Shown: in pieces, positions 20,966-28,220 of the stretch
Layout: every line of letters begins with the position of its first letter
Position numbering within the stretch: the first letter of the stretch is position 1
Assembly: GCF_014191505.1 (NCBI RefSeq)
Contig: NZ_JACHWS010000001.1
Coordinates: forward strand, 682,001 to 746,000
DNA from: Hoyosella altamirensis
Lineage (GTDB): Bacteria > Actinomycetota > Actinomycetes > Mycobacteriales > Mycobacteriaceae
Direction: 5' to 3'
DNA: 64,000 nucleotides
Program-made: the position numbers and the translations under genes
The notes under the pieces: generated by a model
The model's input: only the letters and a program-made list of their open reading frames with translations
Told to the model about the DNA's origin: nothing
Databases searched by the model: none

Positions 20966-21742
20966 TTACCTCCCGCTGAATTCCGCTGGGCGGCGAGCGA
21001 GGAAAGCTTCCGCACCTTCGCGTTTGTCGTCTGTGGTGTAGAGCAGCGCCTGCGCGAGTTGTTCGACGACGAGTCCGGTGCGCTGGTCGGCGTCGAAGCC
21101 GGTACGGATGACGAGCTTCGCGAGCCGCACCGCGAGCGGGCCGCGGCGCAAAATAGTTCGCGCCACGTCGTAGGCGGTGTCGAGCAGTTTTTCGCTGGGT
21201 ACGACGTCGGTGATAAGGCCTGCTTCGCGCGCTCCCTCTGCGTCGAGCATCCGGCCGGTGAGGATGAGTTCGATCGCGCGCCCAACCCCGACGAGCCGGG
21301 CCATCCGCTGTGTGCCGCCTGCTCCTGGCAAGACGGAGAGCATCGTTTCTGGCAGGCCGAACTTGGCGTTCGATGACCCGATCCGGATGTCGCACGCCAT
21401 CGCGAGCTCGCATCCGCCACCGAGCGCGAAACCGTTGACGGCCGCGATCGTGGGCTTCTCGCAGGACTCGATGACGTCGTACAAGCGTTGCATCTCGGAC
21501 GCGAGGCCGGTGTGCAGGGTGTAGTTCTTCAGTTGGGTGATGTCAGCCCCGGCCGCGAATGCGCGATCACCCACCCCCGTGAACACAATGGCGCCGACGG
21601 TGTCGTCGTCGCGCAAGCGTGCGAGTGCGTCGCGGATGTCTTCCTGCACCTGCTTGTTGATGGCGTTACGCACCTCAGGCCGGTTGATCGTGATCGTCGC
21701 GACGTGGCCGTCGATGCTGATGAGAAGTGTCTTGTAGTTCAT
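20966..21742 (-). CDS. enoyl-CoA hydratase (candidate BadK role)
   Basis: 258 aa crotonase from ATG 21742 (MNYKTLLISIDGH). The oxyanion-hole segments FAAGADITQLKN and NGFALGGGCELAMACD are present, and the two catalytic Glu positions fall in LPETMLSVLPGAGGTQRMAR. It hydrates enoyl-CoA. In the proposed pathway a hydratase is needed for cyclohex-1-ene-1-carboxyl-CoA (BadK step) and for pimeloyl-derived enoyl-CoA; this is the only ordinary hydratase in the operon and may do both. Assignment to BadK is inference from context. Confidence 0.88.
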   Translation of the reverse strand: MNYKTLLISIDGHVATITINRPEVRNAINKQVQEDIRDALARLRDDDTVGAIVFTGVGDRAFAAGADITQLKNYTLHTGLASEMQRLYDVIESCEKPTIAAVNGFALGGGCELAMACDIRIGSSNAKFGLPETMLSVLPGAGGTQRMARLVGVGRAIELILTGRMLDAEGAREAGLITDVVPSEKLLDTAYDVARTILRRGPLAVRLAKLVIRTGFDADQRTGLVVEQLAQALLYTTDDKREGAEAFLARRPAEFSGR

Positions 21743-21749
21743 AGTTTCC

Positions 21750-22958
21750 TCAGGCGGTCTCGAAGAGAACGGAAATTCCCTGTCCCACACCGATACACAT
21801 CGTGGCTACTGCTCGGCTCACTCCGCGCTCACGCAGTTCCAGAGCGGCTGTCAGAGCGAGCCGTGCGCCGCTTGCACCGAGCGGGTGGCCGAGCGCGATT
21901 GCACCCCCGTTGGGGTTGACGTGTTCCGCGTCGTCGGGCAGGCCCACCTCGCGCAGCACGGCGAGGGACTGCGCAGCGAACGCTTCGTTCACTTCAAAGA
22001 GGCCGATGTCGTCGATGTTGAGACGGGTACGTTCCAGCAGCCGCTTCGTTGCTGGTGCGGGACCGATCCCCATCATGCGAGGCTCGACGCCAACGGTGGC
22101 CGCTGCGCTGATGCGGGCGAGGGGAGTGAGCTCGTAGCGTTCGACGGCACGCTCGGATGCGACGAGAACGGCGGCGGCCCCGTCGTTCACGCCGGATGCG
22201 TTGCCCGCGGTGATGGAGCCGCCAGGCACGATGGGCCGCAGCGCAGCGAGTGATCCCAGCGATGTTGCGCGCGGATGTTCATCGGTGTCGACGGCCTGCG
22301 GGTCACCCTTAGGCTGAGGAATCTCTACTGGAGCGATTTCCCTGGCGAAGCGGCCGTTCGCGATCGCCTTTGCGGCACGTTCCTGCGAGCGGAGCGCGAA
22401 CGCGTCCTGCGCTTCACGGCTGATACCGTACAACTCGGCGATGTTCTGCGCCGTCTCCGGCATCGAGTCGGTGCCGTACAGCTCAGCCATGCGCGGGTTG
22501 ACGAATCGCCACCCAATCGTCGTGTCGTACACCTCGTTCGAACGCGACCAAGCAGCCGCCGCCTTCGTCATGACGAACGGCGCGCGGGTCATGCTTTCCA
22601 CCCCGCCAGCGATGATCAGATCGGCATCGCAAGCTTTGATGGTGCGCGCCGCGATCGCAACCGCGTCGAGTCCCGATCCGCACAGCCGGTTCACCGTTCC
22701 GCCCGGCACAGTGACGGGAAGTTCCGCGAGCAGCCCAGCCATGCGGGCGACGTTGCGGTTGTCCTCACCGGCCTGGTTGGCGCAGCCGAGGATGACGTCG
22801 TCCACGCGTGACCAGTCGACGGTGCGTTCGGCTGTGGTGAGGGCTTGGATAACGTGCGCAGCAAGATCATCGGTGCGGACACCCGCGAGGGCGCCGCCAT
22901 ACCGTCCGATCGGGGTGCGCACGCCGGAAACCAGGTACGCGGTACTAATACCATTCAT
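21750..22958 (-). CDS. acetyl-CoA acyltransferase (thiolase)
   Basis: 402 aa from ATG 22958 (MNGISTAYLVSGVRTPIGRY), RBS AAGGGTGCTTC. Thiolase motifs: nucleophile Cys in VNRLCGSGLDAV, NEAFAAQSLAVL, GGAIALGHPLGASGARL and the C-terminal ATMCIGVGQGISV with the second catalytic Cys. It resembles PcaF/PaaJ-type beta-ketoadipyl-CoA thiolases. In the operon it would cleave 3-ketopimeloyl-CoA into acetyl-CoA and glutaryl-CoA. It overlaps the ligase stop by 4 bases (ATGA). Confidence 0.92.
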   Translation of the reverse strand: MNGISTAYLVSGVRTPIGRYGGALAGVRTDDLAAHVIQALTTAERTVDWSRVDDVILGCANQAGEDNRNVARMAGLLAELPVTVPGGTVNRLCGSGLDAVAIAARTIKACDADLIIAGGVESMTRAPFVMTKAAAAWSRSNEVYDTTIGWRFVNPRMAELYGTDSMPETAQNIAELYGISREAQDAFALRSQERAAKAIANGRFAREIAPVEIPQPKGDPQAVDTDEHPRATSLGSLAALRPIVPGGSITAGNASGVNDGAAAVLVASERAVERYELTPLARISAAATVGVEPRMMGIGPAPATKRLLERTRLNIDDIGLFEVNEAFAAQSLAVLREVGLPDDAEHVNPNGGAIALGHPLGASGARLALTAALELRERGVSRAVATMCIGVGQGISVLFETA

Positions 22959-24589
22959 GAAGCACCCTTCACCATCTCGCGCAGCTGAAACTTCTGGATC
23001 TTTCCGCTCGCGGTCCGCGGGAACTCGGAGAGGACCACCAGACGCTCCGGCCAGTACTGTTTGGCAACACCCTTGGCTGCGAGAAACTCCTTCATGTCGC
23101 TGAACGTGAACTCTTCCGCGTCTGGCTTGAGGACGACGCACGCGCAGGCGCGCTCCTGCAGCCGCGGATCCGGCGCGGCGACCACGGCGACGATATCGAG
23201 CTTCGGGTTCTCGTACAGCACGTTCTCGACGTACGCGACGGGGATGTTCTCGCCGCCGCGGATGATGACGTCCTTGGTTCGGCCAGCGATACTCAGATAC
23301 CCGTCGGCGTCGATCTTCGCGAGGTCACCGGTGTCGAACCATTCACCGTTGAAGCAATCGCGCGTCATGTCGAGGCGTTCGGCGTAACCCACGAAGAGGA
23401 ACGGGCCGGTCACCTGGAGCCGTCCTTCGTTGCCCGAGGGGAGTTCGTTCCCGTCAGTATCGACGACACGGATCCGCATGCCCGGCCACGGGTAGCCATC
23501 AGTGTCGATGATTTTCTCTTCCGGGTCACCCGGGATGCCGAGGGTGACGAGCGCGTCCTCGCTCTGGCCCCAACCACCGAGCACGATCATGCCGGGCAGC
23601 TTGTCCCGGGCTTCCCGGACGATCGCGCGGGGGATGGGTGCGCCCATGCAGCAGAACCGCTGCAATGAGGAGACGTCGTGCTTGTCGAGGTTGGGTGCGA
23701 CGAGCAGGTCGTGCAGGAACGGTGTCGCCGCCGAGGTGTAGGTGATCCCGTGTTGCTCAACGAGTTCTACGAACCGCGCAGGATCCCACACGTCCTGCAG
23801 GACGGCGGTCGCACCGGACTGGACTGGCAGTCGTGCGCCGTACAGGAAACCGGTGAGGTGGGCGAGCGTCGATGCCATATGGATCACGCTGTTTTCCGTG
23901 ATGCCGAGACGTACCGGGAGCGGATTGTTCGCGGCGATCGCGGTGTTGTGCGTGTGCATGACCCCCTTGGGTTCCCCGGTGGTTCCCGACGTGAAGATCA
24001 GCAGTGTGACGTCGTTGGGGTCGGGGCGCAGGGCGGCGAGTTCGGAGGGATCGCGGCGCTCTTCCCACGGCGTCGCGACGAAGTCTTCCCACGTGCCCGT
24101 TCCCTGACCGGGCTTGCCGTCGACAACGAGCACGTGCTCGACAGACGGCCACTGCGTGCGCAGTGTGTCGATCATGGCGGGATAGTCGAAGTTCCGGAAT
24201 TCCGAGGGGACGACGATGACCTTCGACTTCGCGAGTCCCACCATGAATCCGACTTCTCGCGCCCGGTAAATCGGGATGAGTGGGTTGCTGATCGCGCCGA
24301 TGCGCGACGCGGCGTAATGCAGCACGATCCATTCGATCCAGTTGGGCAGCTGGAACGAAACCACATCACCGGGCTGCACACCGAGTTCGAGCAGGCCGAG
24401 CGCGCACCTGTCGACGTTCTGCTTCAGGTCGCGGTAGCTGACCTGCCCGCGCGCGTCGACAAAGGCAGTCTTTTCGGGGGTGCGGGCAGCGGCATCGTCG
24501 AGATAGTCCGTGATCGTTTTCCCGACCCAATAGCCCTGCTCGGTGTACTTGTCGATCTGCTCATCAGTAAGGATCGTTTCGAAGTCCAT
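22955..24589 (-). CDS. aliA: acyl-CoA ligase, cyclohexanecarboxylate--CoA ligase (AliA) type
   Basis: 544 aa ANL-superfamily ligase. AMP-binding P-loop LIFTSGTTGEPKGVMHTH near residues 200-217, GWGQSEDALVTLG, the hinge motif YLSIAGRTKDVIIRGGENI near 440, and the C-terminal catalytic Lys in PRTASGKIQKFQLRE. The family resemblance is to the branch annotated as cyclohexanecarboxylate-CoA ligases; the link to AliA is strengthened by the neighbouring BadH and BadI homologues. It would activate the alicyclic acid with ATP and CoA, the first pathway step. Substrate not proven by sequence. Confidence 0.75.
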   Translation of the reverse strand: MDFETILTDEQIDKYTEQGYWVGKTITDYLDDAAARTPEKTAFVDARGQVSYRDLKQNVDRCALGLLELGVQPGDVVSFQLPNWIEWIVLHYAASRIGAISNPLIPIYRAREVGFMVGLAKSKVIVVPSEFRNFDYPAMIDTLRTQWPSVEHVLVVDGKPGQGTGTWEDFVATPWEERRDPSELAALRPDPNDVTLLIFTSGTTGEPKGVMHTHNTAIAANNPLPVRLGITENSVIHMASTLAHLTGFLYGARLPVQSGATAVLQDVWDPARFVELVEQHGITYTSAATPFLHDLLVAPNLDKHDVSSLQRFCCMGAPIPRAIVREARDKLPGMIVLGGWGQSEDALVTLGIPGDPEEKIIDTDGYPWPGMRIRVVDTDGNELPSGNEGRLQVTGPFLFVGYAERLDMTRDCFNGEWFDTGDLAKIDADGYLSIAGRTKDVIIRGGENIPVAYVENVLYENPKLDIVAVVAAPDPRLQERACACVVLKPDAEEFTFSDMKEFLAAKGVAKQYWPERLVVLSEFPRTASGKIQKFQLREMVKGAS

Positions 24590-24602
24590 CGGGGTTCTTC
24601 TC

Positions 24603-25349
24603 TCAGCTCATGGTGAGGCCGCCGCTGACGCTGACGGTCTGGCCGGTGACGTAGCTGGATTCGTCGGACGCGAAGAACGCGACGACGTTGGCAAGATCGC
24701 TGGGCTGCGCGAGACGGCGGAACGGAATCGCCTTGGTGAGCGCGTCGCGCAGCTTCGGATTGTCGCCGCCGAGGGAGGCGAACAGCGCGGTATCGGTGGG
24801 GCCGGGGCAGACAGCGTTGGCGCTGACCTGGTGGCGCGCCATCTCGCGGGCGATCGCTTTGGTGAACGCGATGACGCCGCCCTTTGCGCCCGAGTACACG
24901 GCTTCGCCGGACGATCCCACACGTCCGGCATCGGACGCTACGTTGACGATCGAGCCAAAGCCCTGCTCCGCCATCGCTGGCAGCACTGCCTTGCACGTGT
25001 TGAGGACGCCGTACAGATTGATCCGGATGACCTTGTCCCAGTCCGCCGGGTCAGAGTCTACGAACGGGCTGGCCTTGTCCCAGCCGGCATTGTTGACGAG
25101 CACGTCGAGGCGCCCGAACTGGCCGAGTACCTGCTGGACCATGTCGTTCACTGACTCGAGTGAGGTGACGTCAGCTCGGACACCGATGGCTCCGCCGCCG
25201 ATTGCACCTGCGGTTTCCTTGGCTGATGTTTCGTCGATGTCGGTGATGACGACGGTGGCACCCTCGCCGGCGAGCTTCTCGGCGATGCCGCGGCCGATTC
25301 CTTGGCCGGCGCCTGTGACGATGGCAATCTTATTGTCGAGCTTTCCCAT
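24603..25349 (-). CDS. badH: SDR dehydrogenase, 2-hydroxycyclohexanecarboxyl-CoA dehydrogenase (BadH) type
   Basis: 248 aa classical short-chain dehydrogenase from ATG 25349 (MGKLDNKIAIVTGAGQGIGR). Cofactor motif TGAGQGIGRG at 12-21, NNAGW, catalytic Ser and YSGAK (Tyr-x-x-x-Lys). Segments VNVASDAGRVGSSGEAVYS and CPGPTDTALFA closely match what I recall of Rhodopseudomonas palustris BadH, beyond generic SDR similarity. It would oxidise 2-hydroxycyclohexane-1-carboxyl-CoA to the 2-keto compound with NAD+. An in-frame extension to 25523 overlaps the aliB gene and is rejected. Confidence 0.8.
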   Translation of the reverse strand: MGKLDNKIAIVTGAGQGIGRGIAEKLAGEGATVVITDIDETSAKETAGAIGGGAIGVRADVTSLESVNDMVQQVLGQFGRLDVLVNNAGWDKASPFVDSDPADWDKVIRINLYGVLNTCKAVLPAMAEQGFGSIVNVASDAGRVGSSGEAVYSGAKGGVIAFTKAIAREMARHQVSANAVCPGPTDTALFASLGGDNPKLRDALTKAIPFRRLAQPSDLANVVAFFASDESSYVTGQTVSVSGGLTMS

Positions 25350-25380
25350 GTCTGAGGGTCCTGTTCTGTCAGTGTTACGA

Positions 25381-26526
25381 CTAGGGCGCGTATGCGCGGC
25401 CGAGCATGTTGCGGGAGATGATGAGCTTGGAAACCTGAGCTGTGCCGTCACCGATCTCGAGTCCGATGACGTCGCGAAGGCGCTGTCCGAGCGGGCTTTC
25501 GGTCGAGTAGGCGAGGTGACCAAACGTCAGAAGGCACTGGTGGATCACCTCCGCGGATAGCTTCGGCGCCCAGAATTTCGCCATCGCAGCTTCACTGCTG
25601 TGTTCAAGGTCACTGTCCTTCTTCCATAGCGCCTCGTAGCAGACGTGGCGAGCGCCGCGCACGTATGTGGCGTACTCAGCGAGAGGGAAGGAGACGCCCT
25701 GGAAGGCGCCGATCGGCCGGCCGAACGATTCGCGATCGCGGCACCACTGCGTCGCTTCATCGAGTGACGTTTGCGCCGCTCCGAGGCAGGAAAGTCCGAT
25801 GATCGCGCGCGAGTAGTCAAACCCCTGCATGACGGAGACGAAGCCGTCGCCTTCCTCGCCGACGAGTTGATCGGGTCTGACGGGCAGTTCGTTGAAGTGC
25901 AGCGATGCGCGCCCGATGGAGCGGCTGCCAAGATCGTCGAATGGTGTGCGTGTGACGTAGCGCTCGTCGAGGTCAACGTAGAATGCGCTCACTCCGCGTG
26001 CGCCCTTAGCGCCGGTTCGTGCGAGTATGAGGCCGGTGTGCGCGTCCATACCGAGCGTGATCGAAGTCTTCTCGCCGGTGAGCTTCCAGCCGTCGCCGTC
26101 CGGTACGGCACGCAGTTCGAGCTGGGCCGCGTCGGTGCCGTGTCCGGGTTCGGTGACGCACAGCGCTGGGATGACGTCTCCGGTTGCGATCGGAGGGAGC
26201 CACTGTGCTTTCTGTTCGTCCGTGGCATGACGGACGAGCACATCGCTGATGAGCGCGGAGACGATGATGAGGTAGGTTGCATTGAAGTCGCCGCGACCCA
26301 CTTCCTCGGCAGCCATGCCCGCAATGACGGCGCTTGCTTCCTGCCCGCCGTAGGCCTCGGGGATTCGCAGGCCGGTGAGTCCCATGTTTGCCATGTCCCT
26401 GACGAGTTCCGGCCGCAGCTTCGCAGCCTTATCGTCAGACTGATAGTGGGGTGCAAGCACTTTCGTTGCAAACCGCCGTAGCTCTTGGCGGTAGGCTTCT
26501 TCGTCCTCGGTGAACTGGTAGTCCAT
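25381..26526 (-). CDS. aliB: acyl-CoA dehydrogenase, candidate cyclohexanecarboxyl-CoA dehydrogenase (AliB)
   Basis: 381 aa acyl-CoA dehydrogenase-fold protein (MDYQFTEDEEAYRQELRRFA). PALCVTEPGHGTDAAQLEL corresponds to the FAD loop. The usual ITNG motif is replaced by SITLGMDAHTGLILARTG, so it belongs to a divergent branch. The C-terminal end GDGTAQVSKLIISRNMLGR is where the catalytic Glu loop (YEGT in relatives) normally sits; here it reads GDGT. Position between badI and badH supports dehydrogenation of cyclohexanecarboxyl-CoA to the 1-ene. The role is inferred from context. Confidence 0.7.
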   Translation of the reverse strand: MDYQFTEDEEAYRQELRRFATKVLAPHYQSDDKAAKLRPELVRDMANMGLTGLRIPEAYGGQEASAVIAGMAAEEVGRGDFNATYLIIVSALISDVLVRHATDEQKAQWLPPIATGDVIPALCVTEPGHGTDAAQLELRAVPDGDGWKLTGEKTSITLGMDAHTGLILARTGAKGARGVSAFYVDLDERYVTRTPFDDLGSRSIGRASLHFNELPVRPDQLVGEEGDGFVSVMQGFDYSRAIIGLSCLGAAQTSLDEATQWCRDRESFGRPIGAFQGVSFPLAEYATYVRGARHVCYEALWKKDSDLEHSSEAAMAKFWAPKLSAEVIHQCLLTFGHLAYSTESPLGQRLRDVIGLEIGDGTAQVSKLIISRNMLGRAYAP

Positions 26527-26551
26527 AAGTGATGCCTTCTGCTGTTACTGG

Positions 26552-27364
26552 TTAATGCCAGTTGGCGTAAGAGTTGAAGTCAGGCTTGCGTTTCTCAGCG
26601 AACGCCGCAGCCCCTTCGAGGCCTTCTGGAGAGGCGGTGAAGAGGTCGAGCGCGGACATAGCAAGGTTGCTCAGACCTGCTTGGTGATCGGTGTCTGCGT
26701 TGAATGATTGTTTGAGGAAGCGGATGGCAGTAGGGCTCTTCTCGGCTACCTCGCGGGCCCACGTTTTCGCTTCGTCAAGCAGGTTTTCGGACGGAACGAC
26801 CTTGTTCACTAAGCCCATGCGCTCCGCTTCCTGTGCGTCGTACATGCGGCACCAGAACCAGATCTCGCGCGCCTTTTTCTCACCGACGACTCGGGCGAGG
26901 TAGGCGGTCCCGAACCCGGCGTCGAACGACCCGACCTTCGGGCCAGCCTGGCCGAATCGCGCCGTCTCGCTTGCAATCGAGACGTCACAAAGAACCTGGA
27001 GCACATGGCCACCACCGACCGCGACACCGTTGACGGCAGCGATGACGGGCTTGGGGATGTCGCGAATCAACTTGTGGAGGTACCCGATTTCGAACATCCC
27101 GCTCTCGGTCGGGCCATAGTCGCCAGTCTCGGCGCGCTGCTTGACGTCACCGCCAGTGCAGAAAGCCTTCTCACCTGTAGCGGTGAGGATGACGGCTTGC
27201 ACTTTCGGGTCAGCCCAGGCGGCCCGGAATGCCCACACCAACTCTTCGACGGTTCTTCCGCGGAACGCGTTGAAGCGTTCGGGGCGGTTGATAGTGATGA
27301 TTGCTGCGGGCCCGTCGATCTCGTACTTGATGTCGTCGTATGAGGTGCTCTTTACCCTGGTCAT
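26552..27364 (-). CDS. badI: 2-ketocyclohexanecarboxyl-CoA hydrolase (BadI), MenB-like ring-opening crotonase
   Basis: 270 aa. Crotonase fold of the BadI/MenB clade: FCTGGDVKQR near 68-77, KPVIAAVNGVAVGGGHVL, the hallmark GPKVGSFDAGFG at 141-152 with the conserved Asp, and ARVVGEKKAREIW at 157-169, closing with KRKPDF. BadI and MenB share these; the short loop after FCTGGD and the context beside BadH favour BadI, which hydrolytically opens 2-ketocyclohexanecarboxyl-CoA to pimeloyl-CoA. MenB (naphthoyl-CoA synthase) is the alternative, but no men genes are nearby. First gene of the operon, with a TetR-type operator 17-34 bp before its ATG. Confidence 0.78.
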   Translation of the reverse strand: MTRVKSTSYDDIKYEIDGPAAIITINRPERFNAFRGRTVEELVWAFRAAWADPKVQAVILTATGEKAFCTGGDVKQRAETGDYGPTESGMFEIGYLHKLIRDIPKPVIAAVNGVAVGGGHVLQVLCDVSIASETARFGQAGPKVGSFDAGFGTAYLARVVGEKKAREIWFWCRMYDAQEAERMGLVNKVVPSENLLDEAKTWAREVAEKSPTAIRFLKQSFNADTDHQAGLSNLAMSALDLFTASPEGLEGAAAFAEKRKPDFNSYANWH

Positions 27365-27380
27365 TCCCTACTCCCTACTG

Positions 27381-27398
27381 TGAATGAATGTTCATTCA
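27381..27398. promoter_or_regulatory. operator 1, upstream of badI (TetR-type palindrome)
   Basis: TGAATGA-ATGT-TCATTCA: two perfect 7-bp inverted arms around a 4-bp spacer, just upstream of the badI start and in the promoter zone between badI and the divergent tetR. The same arms recur upstream of the MHS transporter (28183-28208), so this is very probably the binding site of the TetR regulator encoded between them. Confidence 0.8.
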
Positions 27399-27442
27399 AT
27401 GCAGCAACCGTAGCTCGTGGTGTGATCTGCGTCAAGGGGTAG

Positions 27443-27458
27443 GATGAACGGGTATTCA
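27443..27458. promoter_or_regulatory. degenerate operator copy before tetR
   Basis: GATGA-ACGG-GTATTCA resembles the half sites ATGA...TCATTCA of the two perfect operators with one arm imperfect. It lies about 50 bp before the tetR ATG and could support weak autoregulation. The match is partial. Confidence 0.35.
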
Positions 27459-27507
27459 ATGTTGTGTGGGGCGGCGCAGACCCAACTGCGGAGAGGGGTG
27501 GGCCCTG

Positions 27508-28131
27508 ATGGCGGCACCAAAAACGGCGGTGTCTGATGCAAAGCAAGAGCGCGTCCGGCGCCGACGGAGGCAGGTACTGCAGGCGGCAACCCGGTTGATG
27601 CAGGTATCGGGGTTCCACTCGATGTCGATGCAAGCGGTCGCGGACGAAGCCAAGATGAGCGTCGGTCTGATCTACCAGTACTTCGGAAACAAAGAAGACG
27701 TACTGCGCGCCGTAATTGTCGACATCCTGGAGGACTTCCGTGACGAAGTGCCCGCTGCGCTCGACGCCGCCGGAGCGGATCCAGTAAAGCGGCTATCGAA
27801 CGGTTTCCGGGTGTTCTGTCAGGTGGTCGATGCTAAGCGGGCGGCGACGGTGCTGACCTATCGGGAGAGTAAGACCCTGACGCCTGAAGGGCTCGAGCAG
27901 ATCAAGCATCTCGAGCTTGAAACCACTGAGCCGATCCGGCAGGCGGTGCGAGATGGGGTCGAGGCGGGCGTCTTCGCTGATGTCGACGCTGAACTCGTCG
28001 TACACAACCTGTTGATGTGTGCCCATGGGTGGGCGCTCAAGCACTGGCATCTCAGCGAGTATCTGACCCTCGAGCAGTACATCGAGCGCGAGCTCGCAAT
28101 GCTGCTGGCATCCATTCGTCCCGCGGGTTAG
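27508..28131 (+). CDS. TetR-family regulator of the alicyclic-acid operon
   Basis: 207 aa from ATG 27508 (RBS GAGAGGGG; the frame opens at 27466). N-terminal TetR HTH: RRRQVLQAATRLMQVSGFHS, then MSMQAVADEAKMSVGLIYQYFGNKEDVLRAV (about residues 37-67). The C-terminal ligand domain (70-200) has no recognisable specificity motif. It is divergent from the badI operon and followed by the MHS transporter, with matching palindromes in both promoters. I infer a repressor released by a ring acyl-CoA or the free acid. Confidence 0.9.
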   Translation: MAAPKTAVSDAKQERVRRRRRQVLQAATRLMQVSGFHSMSMQAVADEAKMSVGLIYQYFGNKEDVLRAVIVDILEDFRDEVPAALDAAGADPVKRLSNGFRVFCQVVDAKRAATVLTYRESKTLTPEGLEQIKHLELETTEPIRQAVRDGVEAGVFADVDAELVVHNLLMCAHGWALKHWHLSEYLTLEQYIERELAMLLASIRPAG

Positions 28132-28182
28132 TTCACTCAATTTCACGCTGTGTGTTGACCATCACAGTCCGCTGTGTCTATG

Positions 28183-28208
28183 GTTTTGAATGAGCATTCA
28201 TTCAAAAC
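28183..28208. promoter_or_regulatory. operator 2, upstream of the MHS transporter
   Basis: GTTTTGAATGA-GCAT-TCATTCAAAAC: perfect 11-bp inverted arms around a 4-bp spacer, ending 12 bp before the transporter ATG and abutting its RBS (GGAGG at 28210). It shares TGAATGA-N4-TCATTCA with operator 1, so both are probably bound by the same TetR protein. Confidence 0.82.
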
Positions 28209-28220
28209 TGGAGGCCTCGT

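Noticed and set aside
20062-21420. 452-codon frame as a fused hydratase-dehydrogenase
   Set aside because: The upstream 150 codons are an alternate frame of the hydratase gene; a strong RBS and Rossmann motif define the start at 20961.
26552-27364. MenB (naphthoyl-CoA synthase)
   Set aside because: Motifs overlap, but the short loop after FCTGGD, the BadI-like ARVVGEKKAREIW stretch and the neighbouring badH/aliA/aliB favour BadI; kept as the main alternative.
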